Origin: Celerinatantimonas diazotrophica
GTDB taxonomy: Bacteria > Pseudomonadota > Gammaproteobacteria > Enterobacterales > Celerinatantimonadaceae
Reading direction: 5' to 3'
NCBI RefSeq assembly: GCF_004339545.1
Contig: NZ_SMGD01000013.1
Location: 409,453 to 473,452 of the forward strand
Length of the DNA: 64,000 bases
The position numbers and the translations under genes are program-made. Shown piece by piece: positions 54,667 through 64,000 of the stretch. A model generated the notes under the pieces. It was not told the DNA's origin. It made no database searches and saw only the letters and a list, made by a program, of their open reading frames with translations. Within the stretch, counting starts at the first letter, position 1. Every line of letters begins with the position of its first letter.

Positions 54667-55962
54667 TTATGCCTGTTCGGCTAATAAATGGCTAATTGTA
54701 CGAATACCATGACCTTTGGCACCAGCAGCCCAAAGATCGCTTGCTGATTTTTGATAAGAGCCTGATAAATCGAAATGAACCCAACCTTTTTCAGGATTCT
54801 CAACAAAATGAGATAAAAATGCAGCTGCTGTGCTAGCACCTGGATTTCCATCCCCTGAATGAACATTCGCAATATCGGCAAATCCAGAAGTCAGTCGCTC
54901 TTTATGCCAAGGTTCAAGCGGCAACGCCCAAGCTAACTCATGTTCTGCTTTAGCGGCATTCAAAGCACTATGCACTAATTCTTGGTCAAGTCCAAGCACT
55001 GCATTAAAATCGCGGCCAACCGCAACTTTAGCAGCACCAGTTAGTGTCGCCGCATCAATAATTAATGGGGCTTTCGTTTCACTGGCACACAACAATCCAT
55101 CAGCCAAAACCAAACGCCCTTCGGCATCGGTATTTAAAATTTCGACACGCTTACCATTGCGATAAGTTAACACATCTCCTAATTTGAAAGCGTTACCTGA
55201 TACGAGGTTTTCAGCACAACATAAAAATAGTTTGACCCGTTTTTTTAATCCGCGACTCATCGCCAGTGCTAATGCTGCAGTCAACGTTGCAGCGCCCCCC
55301 ATATCGCTTTTCATCGTCTCCATGCCTGAACTTGGTTTTAAGCTATAACCGCCCGAGTCAAAAGTGATGCCTTTCCCCACTAACGCCACCGCAACAGGCT
55401 CATTGGCATTGCTAGTCGGGTTATAATCAAGCTGTAACATTGCAGGGGCTTTATCACTCCCACGACCGACTGCATAAATCCCAACATAGTTATTTTTCAC
55501 TAACTCTTCACCAGAAATAATCTGATAAGTCACATGTTCTGGTGCAATCGATTGAAGCAGTTCACTGGCTTGCTCACATAAACGCTGAGGATAGAGCTCA
55601 GCAGGCCCTTGGTTAATGATCTGGCGAGCCCAATTTATCGCTTTTTGTCGAGATAAAAACTCACTTTGTTCGGTTTCAATGAGCTCAGGATAATCAACAT
55701 TACCCGACTGTTTAGCATTATAGTAACCTTGCTCAAACGCCCAACATAACTCTAAATCCCAAGAACCACCGGCCAATTGAATACCATTGATCCCTTGACT
55801 ACTTAATTTACGCGCCATTTGTTGCACGGTGCGTAGTTGTTCATCTTGGTTCTGATTGACCAAGTGAATAATTGCACCATCACTTGTAAATGATAATTTC
55901 GCCCCTTCACCCCATTTTGAAGGAGCCTCTTGAAAAGAAAGTGATACGTACATTTGTGACAT
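54667..55962 (-). CDS. pepB: Peptidase B (M17 leucyl aminopeptidase family)
   Basis: 431 residues. The signature [14 protein letters not shown] and the metal-ligand region [16 protein letters not shown] are intact. It is a cytoplasmic broad-specificity aminopeptidase, needing Mn2+ or similar metals. It is separated from iscX by a terminator, so it is at least partly expressed alone. Confidence 0.94.
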   Translation of the reverse strand: MSQMYVSLSFQEAPSKWGEGAKLSFTSDGAIIHLVNQNQDEQLRTVQQMARKLSSQGINGIQLAGGSWDLELCWAFEQGYYNAKQSGNVDYPELIETEQSEFLSRQKAINWARQIINQGPAELYPQRLCEQASELLQSIAPEHVTYQIISGEELVKNNYVGIYAVGRGSDKAPAMLQLDYNPTSNANEPVAVALVGKGITFDSGGYSLKPSSGMETMKSDMGGAATLTAALALAMSRGLKKRVKLFLCCAENLVSGNAFKLGDVLTYRNGKRVEILNTDAEGRLVLADGLLCASETKAPLIIDAATLTGAAKVAVGRDFNAVLGLDQELVHSALNAAKAEHELAWALPLEPWHKERLTSGFADIANVHSGDGNPGASTAAAFLSHFVENPEKGWVHFDLSGSYQKSASDLWAAGAKGHGIRTISHLLAEQA

Positions 55963-55978
55963 AACGATTCCCTAATGT

Positions 55979-56003
55979 GAAAAAGCCACATTAACTGTGG
56001 CTT
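55979..56003 (-). terminator. Terminator of the isc operon
   Basis: AAGCCACA / TGTGGCTT forms an 8-bp stem with a 5-base loop, followed on the minus strand by TTTT. It lies 8 bp past the iscX stop. Confidence 0.85.
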
Positions 56004-56011
56004 CTTAAAAT

Positions 56012-56215
56012 TTAATCAATTTCATCAATCCAGGCTTGCTGAATTGCTTCTAAAATTTGTTCATTACTACGTTGCGGATCATCATCAAACTCTTCAAGCT
56101 GACAAATCCAATCATGTAAATCAGTAAAGCGAACCTGCAATGGGTTTTGCTCAGGATACGTTTCAGCTAATTCAATCGCAATATCTTGAACATCAGTCCA
56201 TTTCAACTGCATCAA
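56012..56215 (-). CDS. iscX: IscX (Fe-S assembly accessory protein)
   Basis: 67 residues, very acidic, with [34 protein letters not shown] as the IscX core. It binds IscS and iron and modulates cluster assembly. Length matches E. coli (66). It follows fdx by 18 bp. Confidence 0.95.
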   Translation of the reverse strand: MMQLKWTDVQDIAIELAETYPEQNPLQVRFTDLHDWICQLEEFDDDPQRSNEQILEAIQQAWIDEID

Positions 56216-56233
56216 ATCCTCCTGTACCTAATA

Positions 56234-56572
56234 TTAATGGTTTTCTGATACCTGATTAACTGTATAACGGGGGATCTCAACCACCAAATCTTCATCTTTA
56301 ATCACTGCCTGACAGCCTAAGCGTGATTCACTTTCAAGCCCCCATGCCTTATCAAGCATATCATCTTCAAGTTCATCACTCTCATCAAGCGAATCAAATC
56401 CTTCCCGGACAATGACATGGCAAGTTGTGCAGGCACATGATTTTTCACAGGCATGCTCAATGCCAATACCACATTGAAGCGCCACATCCAGAATAGTTTC
56501 GCCGGATTTTGCTTCTACAATAGCCCCTTCTGGGCATAAATCTTCATGAGGAAGAAAAATAACTTTTGGCAT
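56234..56572 (-). CDS. fdx: Isc [2Fe-2S] ferredoxin
   Basis: 112 residues from ATG 56572. Cysteines in CEKSCACTTCHVIV and a later Cys in LGCQAVI bind the [2Fe-2S] cluster. It supplies electrons for cluster assembly on IscU. It starts 6 bp after hscA. Confidence 0.96.
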   Translation of the reverse strand: MPKVIFLPHEDLCPEGAIVEAKSGETILDVALQCGIGIEHACEKSCACTTCHVIVREGFDSLDESDELEDDMLDKAWGLESESRLGCQAVIKDEDLVVEIPRYTVNQVSENH

Positions 56573-56578
56573 GTTCAA

Positions 56579-58432
56579 TTAAATCCTATCAATGTTTTGC
56601 CCCTTAAGGGCCTGGCGAATCGAATGATCCATTCGCTTCGCAGCGAAATCAGCCGAGGCATGATCTAGCTGTTCAATAGCCTCTTCAATGGCTTTGGTAT
56701 CATTGCCCTGGGCGCTTGCGGCAACCGCTGCCATAGCGCTATCAATTGCCTGTCGCTCATTATCGTTAAGAAGGTTGCCATCTGCATCTAATGCTGACTG
56801 CATATTCTCTAAAATGCGAGCCGCCTCAACTTGTTGCTCTTTGAGCATTCGGGCATCAATATCACTCTGCGCGTGGTTAATTGAATCTTTGAGCATAGTG
56901 GCGATTTGATCATCCGCTAACCCATACGAAGGTTTTACCTGAATGGAAGCATTGACACCGGTTGTTTTCTCCATAGCACTCACTGATAACAACCCATCAG
57001 CATCCACTTGGAATGTCACCCGAATATGAGCTGCCCCTGCAGCCATAGGCGGAATGTCCGTTAATGTAAAACGCCCTAATGATCGACAAGCATCAACTAA
57101 CTCGCGCTCCCCCTGCATAACATGGATAGCCATCGCGCTCTGACCATCTTTGAAGGTGGTAAATTCTTGAGCGCGAGCAACTGGAATAGTGGTATTCCGA
57201 GGAATAATTTTCTCAACTAAACCACCCATCGTTTCAATGCCAAGCGATAATGGAATCACATCTAAAAGCAGCAGATCACTGTCGCGTTTATTGCCAACTA
57301 AAATATCTGCCTGCAGTGCTGCGCCTAGGGCAACGACCCGATCAGGATCGATACTAGTTAATGGCTCTTTACCAAAATAATCGGCAACTCGACTTCGCAC
57401 AAACGGAACTCGAGTCGAACCTCCAACCATAACGACATCAGTGATTTCAGCAACTTCGATATCGGCATCACGAACAGCTCTCCGACAAGCCGTAATGGTT
57501 CGCTTAACCCAAGGAGCAATCAGCTGCTCAAATTGCTCCCGACTCAGCTCGCCCTGCCACTGCCAATCGTCAAAAGCAAGCGTTAACGAAGTACTCTGTT
57601 CACTGGAGAGTTCAATTTTTGCCTGAGTAGCTAAACGTTGAAGTTCACGGCGCAGACCCGTTGCACGAAGATCTTCAATACCAGCTTGCTGACAGATCCA
57701 ATCCACAATCACGGCATCAAAATCATCACCGCCAAGAGCAGAATCTCCACCAGTCGCTAAGACTTCGAACACACCTCGACTTAGCCGTAAAATTGATATA
57801 TCAAAGGTACCACCACCTAAATCATAAACAGCAATCACACCTTCTTCTTGGCTATCTAAACCATAGGCGATAGCTGCTGCTGTCGGTTCATTTAGCAACC
57901 GCAACACATGCAGTCCTGCTAATTGAGCAGCATCTTTGGTACCTTGACGCTGCGCATCATCAAAATAAGCAGGAACGGTAATAACCACACCATCAAGTTC
58001 GCCACCGAGCGAACTCTTTGCCCGTTCAGCCAGCACTTTAAGAATCTCAGATGAAACCTGAACTGGGTTTACAAACCCTTGTTCGGTGGCAATCGTTGGC
58101 ACATCACGGGTTAAATCAAATTGATACGGAAACTGATTAGAATCAAATTCATGAATACTTTTTCCTAACAGCCGTTTAACCGACACAATGGTATTCGCAG
58201 CATCATCTACAGCCCGATCCCGGGCCGCAAATCCAACCGAAATATAATCTTTTTGATACTGTACAACCGAAGGCAAAATAGCCCGATTGAGTTCATCATT
58301 TAAAGTATCAGCTTTACCACTACGGACAGTTGCAACCAGCGAGTTGGTTGTTCCTAAATCAATACCTACGGCAAGTTTATGTTGATGAGGAGCGGCGGCC
58401 TGACCTGGTTCCGCTATCTGAAGTAATGCCAT
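56579..58432 (-). CDS. hscA: Fe-S cluster chaperone HscA (Hsp70)
   Basis: 617 residues. Hsp70 ATPase signatures [26 protein letters not shown] and [14 protein letters not shown] are present, followed by the substrate domain. It binds the LPPVK motif of IscU and promotes cluster transfer, stimulated by HscB. It follows hscB by 6 bp. Confidence 0.96.
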   Translation of the reverse strand: MALLQIAEPGQAAAPHQHKLAVGIDLGTTNSLVATVRSGKADTLNDELNRAILPSVVQYQKDYISVGFAARDRAVDDAANTIVSVKRLLGKSIHEFDSNQFPYQFDLTRDVPTIATEQGFVNPVQVSSEILKVLAERAKSSLGGELDGVVITVPAYFDDAQRQGTKDAAQLAGLHVLRLLNEPTAAAIAYGLDSQEEGVIAVYDLGGGTFDISILRLSRGVFEVLATGGDSALGGDDFDAVIVDWICQQAGIEDLRATGLRRELQRLATQAKIELSSEQSTSLTLAFDDWQWQGELSREQFEQLIAPWVKRTITACRRAVRDADIEVAEITDVVMVGGSTRVPFVRSRVADYFGKEPLTSIDPDRVVALGAALQADILVGNKRDSDLLLLDVIPLSLGIETMGGLVEKIIPRNTTIPVARAQEFTTFKDGQSAMAIHVMQGERELVDACRSLGRFTLTDIPPMAAGAAHIRVTFQVDADGLLSVSAMEKTTGVNASIQVKPSYGLADDQIATMLKDSINHAQSDIDARMLKEQQVEAARILENMQSALDADGNLLNDNERQAIDSAMAAVAASAQGNDTKAIEEAIEQLDHASADFAAKRMDHSIRQALKGQNIDRI

Positions 58433-58438
58433 AATAAC

Positions 58439-58957
58439 CTATAAATCAAGAAGGTTGTCTTCTACTTGACGCAATTGCTGCATCAATCGTAGATAGAATT
58501 TCATTTTACGCACACTATCAGCGGCGGGTTCATAGTCACCTTGCTGATAGTATAAAACAAACGCTTCTTCCAGTTGCTCCTGAGCCGCTTTGAGTTTACT
58601 GGCAAAAGCATCGATGGCCGCCTCTGGGTCATCACTATTTTTAATGCCTTCAAGTTCTTCTCTTAAAGACATCTGTAACATGAGGAAATCAATATCCTGC
58701 ATGGTCTGTTGTTCATCGGCGATATCAACATCCACCAACTTCAACATATATTGTGCCCGCTTTTGTGGATGCAAAAGTGTTTGGTAAGCATCATTAATTT
58801 CTGATGCCTTTTGTAATGCTTGCGCTTGTGACTTGTCATCAGCACCAGCAAAATTATCTGGATGATATTGACTTTGCAGTTGACGAAAACGCGCTGAAAG
58901 CGCGCTTTTATCAATAGCAAAACCGGGGGTAAGCGAGAAAAGATCAAAATAACTCAT
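58439..58957 (-). CDS. hscB: Fe-S co-chaperone HscB (J-domain protein)
   Basis: 172 residues from ATG 58957 (MSYFDLFSLTPGF); the open frame extends further but this start fits the family. The J domain contains the HPD tripeptide (QYHPDNF). A C-terminal three-helix bundle binds IscU. It follows iscA. Confidence 0.94.
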   Translation of the reverse strand: MSYFDLFSLTPGFAIDKSALSARFRQLQSQYHPDNFAGADDKSQAQALQKASEINDAYQTLLHPQKRAQYMLKLVDVDIADEQQTMQDIDFLMLQMSLREELEGIKNSDDPEAAIDAFASKLKAAQEQLEEAFVLYYQQGDYEPAADSVRKMKFYLRLMQQLRQVEDNLLDL

Positions 58958-58992
58958 AACAAAATCCCGGTAATGAACCATAGCAATAGTGG

Positions 58993-59316
58993 TTAAACGT
59001 TAAAACTCTCACCACAGCCACATTCATCTTTAATATTAGGGTTTTTAAATTCAAACCCCTCGTTTAAACCATGTTTAACGAAATCAAGCTCAGTTCCATC
59101 GAGGTAAACCAAGCTTTTCTCATCAACCACAACTTTGACGCCATGACTCGGAAAAACCTGATCATCATCAGAGAGCTCATCCACAAATTCGAGCACATAA
59201 GCCATTCCAGAACACCCGGAAGTTTTCACTCCCAGACGAATTCCTAGACCCTTACCTCGATTTTGCAGATAGTTTCCGATGTGGTTGGCCGCAGCCTCTG
59301 TCACTGTAATAGCCAT
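58993..59316 (-). CDS. iscA: A-type Fe-S carrier IscA
   Basis: 107 residues. The three conserved cysteines occur in [10 protein letters not shown] and in CGCGESF near the end. It carries clusters or iron to targets. It follows iscU by 27 bp. Confidence 0.96.
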   Translation of the reverse strand: MAITVTEAAANHIGNYLQNRGKGLGIRLGVKTSGCSGMAYVLEFVDELSDDDQVFPSHGVKVVVDEKSLVYLDGTELDFVKHGLNEGFEFKNPNIKDECGCGESFNV

Positions 59317-59343
59317 ACCCGCTCCTTCAACTTCTAAAAACTA

Positions 59344-59724
59344 CTATGCATTTTTCTTTTTGTAATCGGCAATCGCTGCTTTAATAGCATCTTCAGCTAA
59401 AATCGAACAATGGATTTTAACCGGAGGCAAAGCAAGCTCTTCAGCAATTTTGGTATTTTTAATTTCGGATGCTTCATCTAGCGTCTTACCTTTCACCCAT
59501 TCAGTGACCAATGAGCTTGAAGCGATCGCACTTCCACAGCCATAGGTTTTGAAACGCGCATCTTCAATAACACCATTTTGCCCAACTTTAAGTTGCAGGC
59601 GCATCACATCACCGCATGCTGGAGCTCCCACCATACCAGTACCAATAGAGTTATCATCGCCTTCAAAGGCCCCGACATTACGCGGGTTCTCATAATGATC
59701 AATTACTTTTTCACTGTAAGCCAT
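59344..59724 (-). CDS. iscU: Fe-S scaffold protein IscU
   Basis: 126 residues. Cluster ligands lie in APACGDVM, YGCGSAIAS and PPVKIHCSILAED; the last also holds the HscA-binding LPPVK. It is the scaffold on which clusters are built with sulfur from IscS. Confidence 0.97.
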   Translation of the reverse strand: MAYSEKVIDHYENPRNVGAFEGDDNSIGTGMVGAPACGDVMRLQLKVGQNGVIEDARFKTYGCGSAIASSSLVTEWVKGKTLDEASEIKNTKIAEELALPPVKIHCSILAEDAIKAAIADYKKKNA

Positions 59725-59756
59725 ATTCTCTCTCCAAATCTACCGCGTATCTATGA

Positions 59757-60971
59757 TTAATGTTCAGCCCAAGCGACCTGTTCTAAATCGACACCAGCTT
59801 GGAACATATCCCAAAGTGGTGACATCTCACGCAACCGACCAATCGCTTTATGAATAATATCGACGGCATAATCAATCTCTTCTTCAGTGGTAAAACGACC
59901 AAACGAAAATCGAATTGAACTATGCGCTAGTTCATCATTACGGCCAAGTGCTCTTAGCACATAAGATGGTTCCAAACTTGCTGAAGTACAAGCTGAACCA
60001 GATGAAACAGCGAGGTCTTTCAGCGCCATCATCAGCGATTCACCTTCAACATAATTAAAGCTGACATTAAAATTACCAGGGACGCGATGTTCAAGATCAC
60101 CGTTGACATAAACCTCTTCGATATCTTTAATCCCTTCCCAGAAACGATTACGCAAACTCAAAATACGAGCCGATTCTTCAACCAGTTCTTCTTTGGCAAT
60201 ACGTGCAGCTTCTCCCATCCCTACAATTTGATGAGTTGGCAAAGTACCACTACGCATGCCTCGCTCATGACCACCACCATGCATCTGAGCTTCTAGACGG
60301 ACACGCGGTTTACGGCGAACATACAAAGCACCAATCCCTTTCGGACCATACATTTTATGAGCAGAAAGCGATAATAAGTCGATATTTAGATCGTTTACAT
60401 CAATATCAATTTTACCCGCACTTTGAGCACCATCGACATGGAAAACAATCTTGCGTTCACGGCACATCTGACCGATTTGCTTGATATCTTGAATCACCCC
60501 AATTTCGTTATTGACGTGCATAATAGAAACCAAAACGGTGTCATCACGCATTGTTTCTTTGAGCAAATCTAAATCAATTAAGCCATTTTCCATTGGATCC
60601 AAATAGGTCACTTCATAACCTTCACGTTCCAAATGACGGCAGGTATCTAATACTGCTTTATGTTCGGTTTTACAGGTAATGACATGTTTACCTTTTTTTG
60701 AGTAAAAATGCGCAGCACCTTTAATCGCAAGATTGTCTGATTCAGTAGCGCCGGAGGTAAAAACAATCTCGCGAGGATCGGCACCAATTAAATCAGCAAT
60801 TTGGTTACGTGCAATATCAACAGCTTCTTCTGCCTGCCAACCAAATCGATGTGACCGTGAAGCTGGGTTACCAAACACACCATCAGTGGTTAAATATCCC
60901 ATCATTTTTTCAGCCACCCGATTATCAACAGGTGAAGTTGCTGAATAATCGAAATAAATCGGAAATTTCAT
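59757..60971 (-). CDS. iscS: Cysteine desulfurase IscS
   Basis: 404 residues from ATG 60971 ([16 protein letters not shown]); four codons upstream are open but not family-like. The PLP lysine is in [12 protein letters not shown] and the catalytic persulfide Cys in [21 protein letters not shown]. It delivers sulfur to IscU and to tRNA thiolation. It lies 44 bp after iscR. Confidence 0.97.
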   Translation of the reverse strand: MKFPIYFDYSATSPVDNRVAEKMMGYLTTDGVFGNPASRSHRFGWQAEEAVDIARNQIADLIGADPREIVFTSGATESDNLAIKGAAHFYSKKGKHVITCKTEHKAVLDTCRHLEREGYEVTYLDPMENGLIDLDLLKETMRDDTVLVSIMHVNNEIGVIQDIKQIGQMCRERKIVFHVDGAQSAGKIDIDVNDLNIDLLSLSAHKMYGPKGIGALYVRRKPRVRLEAQMHGGGHERGMRSGTLPTHQIVGMGEAARIAKEELVEESARILSLRNRFWEGIKDIEEVYVNGDLEHRVPGNFNVSFNYVEGESLMMALKDLAVSSGSACTSASLEPSYVLRALGRNDELAHSSIRFSFGRFTTEEEIDYAVDIIHKAIGRLREMSPLWDMFQAGVDLEQVAWAEH

Positions 60972-61015
60972 TTTCTTCTCCAAAGCACTTAATGCGATCG
61001 CTTATGTGCGATGCT

Positions 61016-61498
61016 TTATAATCTTACGTCGATGTTCAGCGAGCTATCTGCCATTTTCGAACCATTCAGGCATTGAGTGGAAGAGGACTGCTCTCGTGCT
61101 TGTTCGCTGACTAACTCACCTAGTGTGATACCATCTAAAAAGTGAGCAATTCGTTTACTTAGATTTTCCCATAAGGAATGGGTCAAACAACGCTCTCCAT
61201 CCTGACAACCACCTTTGCCCTGACAACGCGTCGCATCGAGTGATTCATCAACCGCATGAATCACCATACTAACTGCAATTTTATTAGCATCTAACCCGAG
61301 TTTATAGCCGCCACCGGGGCCACGAACACTAGAGACTAATCCCTGTTTTCGCAACCGAGAAAACAGCTGTTCAAGATAAGACAGCGATATCCCCTGGCGT
61401 TCAGAAATATCCGCCAAGGGAACTGGACCTTGATCGGCATGGATGGCGACATCCAACATGGCGGTCACTGCGTAACGACCTTTTGATGTTAAACGCAT
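61016..61498 (-). CDS. iscR: Fe-S-sensing regulator IscR
   Basis: 160 residues of the Rrf2 family. An N-terminal winged helix ([18 protein letters not shown]) is followed by the cluster ligands of [19 protein letters not shown] (three Cys and a His). With a [2Fe-2S] cluster it represses the isc operon; without it, it controls other genes. It heads the operon. Confidence 0.96.
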   Translation of the reverse strand: MRLTSKGRYAVTAMLDVAIHADQGPVPLADISERQGISLSYLEQLFSRLRKQGLVSSVRGPGGGYKLGLDANKIAVSMVIHAVDESLDATRCQGKGGCQDGERCLTHSLWENLSKRIAHFLDGITLGELVSEQAREQSSSTQCLNGSKMADSSLNIDVRL

Positions 61499-61519
61499 AA
61501 TTGATTATCCCTTGCATGA

Positions 61520-61587
61520 ACTTGCAATAATAATCACATACCCCAGTGAATGGGTCAAGTATTTACCTGAGTATTTTACTCAAGTTT
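61520..61587 (-). promoter_or_regulatory. isc promoter with two IscR type-1 sites
   Basis: Minus strand: a -35 TTGACC and, 17 bases on, a -10 GATTAT. Two 25-bp palindromic blocks lie at 61538-61562 (starting ATACTTGACC, ending GGGGTAT) and at 61563-61587 (core TTGAGTAAAATACTCA). They resemble IscR type-1 sites, and the first covers the -35. Negative autoregulation as in E. coli is expected. The distal site also overlaps the end of trmJ. Confidence 0.8.
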
Positions 61588-62325
61588 ATTTTTATCGGGG
61601 AAAATCGTCTCACCACGAGCTGTGCGCTCCATTGCCGATAGAATACCACGCATGGTATTTAACTCATTCTGTTCCATGCGGATCCGGTTAAACATACGCC
61701 GCAATTTATCCATCACTTTGCCAGGGTGGTTTGGCACGATAAAACCAATCTGAAATAACGTTTTTTCAAGATGAGTATAAAAATTTTCTACATCTTGGCT
61801 TTGCGGATAATCAACTTCCGGCATAGATGGCATTTTATTATCAAGATGAGCCATGCGGACTTCATAACAGAGGATCTGAACAGCCATAGCCAGATTCAAC
61901 GAGCTATACTCAGGATTAGTTGCTACATTAACATGAAAATGGCAATGTTTAAGCTCATCGTTAGTTAAACCAGTTCGCTCCCGGCCAAAGACCATAGCAA
62001 CCTGCGCATGCTGCCCTTCTTGCACGACTCGTTGTGCTGACTGACGAGCATTTAATAGTGGCAACTCCAATGTGCGGCTGCGCGCACTCGTTCCAATGAC
62101 CAATTCACACGGAGCAATCGCCTCTTCAAGCGTGTCAAAGATCTGTACATTTGCTAAAACATCTGAGGCTCCAGCAGCCAAAGCTGTTGATTTACCGTCG
62201 ATTTCAGTTCCGGGAGCAACTAAAACCAACTGAGAAAATCCCATGGTTTTCATCGCACGTGCTGCCGAACCGATATTACCGCTGTGACTGGTTCCGACCA
62301 TCACCACACGTACATTATCGAGCAT
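61576..62325 (-). CDS. trmJ: tRNA (cytidine/uridine-32-2'-O-)-methyltransferase TrmJ
   Basis: 249 residues from ATG 62325, after AGGAG at seven bases. SPOUT fold: VVMVGTSHSGNIGSAARAMKTMGFSQLVLVAP at the N-terminus, VFGRERTGLTNDEL in the middle, and SSLNLAMAVQILCYEVR forming the knot. It methylates position 32 of tRNAs. It lies upstream of iscR, as is usual in gammaproteobacteria. Confidence 0.95.
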   Translation of the reverse strand: MLDNVRVVMVGTSHSGNIGSAARAMKTMGFSQLVLVAPGTEIDGKSTALAAGASDVLANVQIFDTLEEAIAPCELVIGTSARSRTLELPLLNARQSAQRVVQEGQHAQVAMVFGRERTGLTNDELKHCHFHVNVATNPEYSSLNLAMAVQILCYEVRMAHLDNKMPSMPEVDYPQSQDVENFYTHLEKTLFQIGFIVPNHPGKVMDKLRRMFNRIRMEQNELNTMRGILSAMERTARGETIFPDKNKLE

Positions 62326-62467
62326 TATCAGTCTCCTATTTAAAACGCCCTTATGATAGCACAGCACATAGACTAACTTTAACGGTTAATCGTCTCAGGG
62401 CGATGTGCTATAAAAATATTAATGAGGAGTAAAATCAGCAAGGATCCCGAATAGATCTTATTTCACC

Positions 62468-62496
62468 TTGCTTCAATGCCCTGCTTTGCCTATAAT
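62468..62496 (+). promoter_or_regulatory. Sigma-70 promoter of suhB
   Basis: TTGCTT, a 17-base spacer, and a perfect TATAAT, 44 bp before the suhB start. Confidence 0.7.
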
Positions 62497-62539
62497 CTGC
62501 GCCGTCATAAAACGTTCTTTATTAATTCGGTGGATTGAA

Positions 62540-63340
62540 ATGCATCCTATGCTCAATATAGGCATTCGCGCTGCGCGAAATGCTGGGAATATTATTGCCA
62601 AAGCTTATGAAAACTTGGATCAAGTTGAAACTCAAAGTAAAGGAGCCAACGATTATGTCACAAATATCGATAAGGCTGCTGAACGTACAATCATAGAAAC
62701 GATTCAAAAGTCATACCCCGAGCATGGAATTGTTGCCGAAGAAAGTGGTATTACTCAAGGTGCCAATAGTGATTTCCAATGGGTTATCGATCCACTTGAT
62801 GGCACAACCAACTTCATCAAAGGCATCCCTCATTTTGCTGTTTCTGTTGCTCTGCAAGTAAAAGGTAAAACAGAACATGCAGTCATTTATGATCCATTAT
62901 CAAACGAATTATTTACAGCCAGCCGTGGCCAAGGCGCCCAGTTAAATGGCTATCGTCTACGCGTCACTAAATTACGTGATTTAGAAGGTGCAGTGATTGC
63001 TACTGGCTTACCATTTAAACAAAAACATCTCACCGAAACTTACTTTGCCATGCTTCATGACGTGTTTGAAGACTGTGGTGACATTCGCAGAGCCGGATCC
63101 GCGGCGCTTGATCTAGCTTATGTTGCCGCTGGTCGTTTGGATGGCTACTTTGAATTAGGGTTAAAACCTTGGGATTTAGCGGCAGGTGAACTGATTGTCA
63201 GGGAAGCAGGGGCACTGGTTACTGATGTTGCTGGAGGTTATAACTTTTACAAAACCGGTAACATTGTTACAGCAAATCCAAAAGTCCTCAAAGAGATACT
63301 ATCTAAACTCAGACCACATCTGAGTGATTCAATGAAATAA
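62540..63340 (+). CDS. suhB: Inositol-1-monophosphatase family protein SuhB
   Basis: 266 residues from ATG 62540 (MHPMLNIGIRAARNAGN), one residue shorter than the E. coli protein. Metal-binding motif IDPLDGTTNFIKGIPHFAVS and C-terminal WDLAAGELIVREAG are intact. Besides phosphatase activity, SuhB joins the rRNA antitermination complex. An rRNA operon ends 580 bp away on the opposite strand. Confidence 0.95.
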   Translation: MHPMLNIGIRAARNAGNIIAKAYENLDQVETQSKGANDYVTNIDKAAERTIIETIQKSYPEHGIVAEESGITQGANSDFQWVIDPLDGTTNFIKGIPHFAVSVALQVKGKTEHAVIYDPLSNELFTASRGQGAQLNGYRLRVTKLRDLEGAVIATGLPFKQKHLTETYFAMLHDVFEDCGDIRRAGSAALDLAYVAAGRLDGYFELGLKPWDLAAGELIVREAGALVTDVAGGYNFYKTGNIVTANPKVLKEILSKLRPHLSDSMK

Positions 63341-63349
63341 TAAATTCTT

Positions 63350-63375
63350 CAGCCTTCTTCCCTGAAGGCTGTTTC
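63350..63375 (+). terminator. Terminator of suhB
   Basis: CAGCCTTC / GAAGGCTG forms an 8-bp stem with a 6-base loop, followed by TTTCATT, 9 bp past the suhB stop. Confidence 0.8.
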
Positions 63376-63886
63376 ATTCAAACCGGATACCAGCCCCTTC
63401 AGCTTAATGAGTACGCTGTTTATCTCCATTGTATAGCTCGGCTATATTGGATGACATTATCAATACATACTGCCACTCGATAACGTGTATCCGCGTCAAT
63501 AACAGGTGTTGCCAAGCTCTAAGTGCCACTTCATCTGTTCCAGGATTTTCCATTACGCTCCACTGAATAGTCTAAGGTCATGGGACCAAAAGCAATTAGA
63601 TAGTGGATACAAATTTAGCTGAGTGCGCAATCACAATAAAAAGTGAATTGGAACAATCACCGACATCCCCTCCCCAAAACAGAACGTGTCAGCCATCGAA
63701 TCCAAGAGGAACCAGTCAGGACTCCTAAGGTGTTATTTCAAGCTTCAAGCGATTCGGGTATAAAGCATACCTTGAACAATAAGAGAGCGCTGAACGAGCC
63801 CCGGAAGATGGGCTCAAGGAAACAACGGGCATGGCAGTGCCCCGTCAATCCACAGCAATCCGGGGCAGGGACAAAATCCCACCCAT
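63376..63886. other. 511-bp gap between suhB and the rRNA operon
   Basis: I recognise no gene. A 49-codon frame on the minus strand (63404-63553) has a GGAG four bases before its ATG and encodes MENPGTDEVALRAWQHLL onward; it may be chance. An 81-codon plus-strand frame starting at 63643 has an unusual Arg/Pro/Ser-rich composition and no ribosome site. No tRNA is visible. Lengths and composition suggest relic DNA. Confidence 0.45.
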
Positions 63887-63915
63887 AAAAAAAGCCCCAT
63901 CCAACGGATGGGGCT
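63887..63915 (-). terminator. Terminator of the rRNA operon
   Basis: On the minus strand AGCCCCATCC / GGATGGGGCT is a 10-bp perfect stem with a short loop, followed by seven T. It lies just past the 3' end of the 5S rRNA. Confidence 0.95.
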
Positions 63916-63923
63916 CAATTCGA

Positions 63924-64000
63924 AGCCTGGCAGTGACCTACTTTCACATGGGGAAACCCCACACTATCATCGGCGCTGTTGCGTTTCACGTCTGAGTTCG
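63924..64000 (-). rRNA. rrf: 5S ribosomal RNA (3' part, runs off the window)
   Basis: The minus strand matches the 3' two-thirds of bacterial 5S rRNA: CGAACTCAGACGTGAAACGC, then GATGATAGTGTGGGG, and CTGCCAGGC near the 3' end (here CACTGCCAGGCTT). About 77 bases are inside the window; the 5' part and presumably 23S and 16S lie beyond. It shows that an rRNA operon reads toward suhB. Confidence 0.95.

Noticed and set aside
63643..63888. 81-codon plus-strand frame near the rRNA operon as a gene
   Set aside because: No ribosome-binding site, odd composition, runs into the rRNA terminator, and no recognisable family.

Overview
The window is chromosomal DNA of a polarly flagellated gammaproteobacterium. 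The evidence is the FlrA/FlrB/FlrC flagellar hierarchy with sigma-54 and sigma-28 promoters, the cheV-cheR-flgBCDE order, FlgO/FlgP lipoproteins, a TtpC-TonB2-type energy system, and an iscRSUA-hscBA-fdx-iscX-pepB-ndk run. All of these are typical of the Vibrio / Aeromonas / Shewanella side of the class. I cannot name the genus with certainty; Celerinatantimonas-like organisms are a guess only. There is no phage, plasmid, CRISPR or intact insertion sequence. The window is ordinary core genome with a few islands of interest.

Layout. 1-12.7 kb: flagellin glycosylation genes (pseI, pseB, pseC, a 943-residue Maf glycosyltransferase) and an atypical NRAMP-family transporter, around the master regulators flrA, flrB and flrC. 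12.7-31.5 kb: fliT-like, fliS, fliD, flaG, two flagellins, flgLKJIGFEDCB, cheR, cheV, then flgA, flgM and flgN on the other strand. The L-ring gene flgH, normally between flgG and flgI, is missing. 31.5-32.25 kb: non-coding, holding a 189-bp miniature inverted-repeat element. 32.25-36.1 kb: a FlgO paralogue, FlgP, FlgO, and a response regulator fused to TPR repeats. 36.2-42.1 kb: xthA, then a six-gene Fur-controlled TonB2 operon. 42.2-46.9 kb: a queuosine-precursor transporter behind a preQ1-I riboswitch, then pncB-nadE-cobO. 47.2-54.1 kb: L-rhamnose catabolism (rhaBADTM and an AraC-type activator) and a decayed lactaldehyde reductase gene. 54.1-62.3 kb: ndk, pepB, the isc operon and trmJ. 62.5-64 kb: suhB, an anonymous gap, and the 3' end of an rRNA operon (5S rRNA, minus strand).

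How it works together. FlrA should switch on flrBC from a sigma-54 promoter, and FlrC with sigma-54 should then fire the hook-basal-body promoters seen before flgB and flgF. Sigma-28 promoters match well upstream of both flagellins and of the anti-sigma gene flgM, so late genes wait for hook completion and FlgM export. PseB, PseC and PseI make pseudaminic acid precursors that Maf would place on flagellin; PseH, PseG and PseF are not in the window.

The most interesting points are the missing flgH beside a duplicated FlgO, four GGTTCA-loop hairpins around one flagellin leader, the preQ1 riboswitch, and the miniature transposon. I did not find a clearly new multi-gene system.
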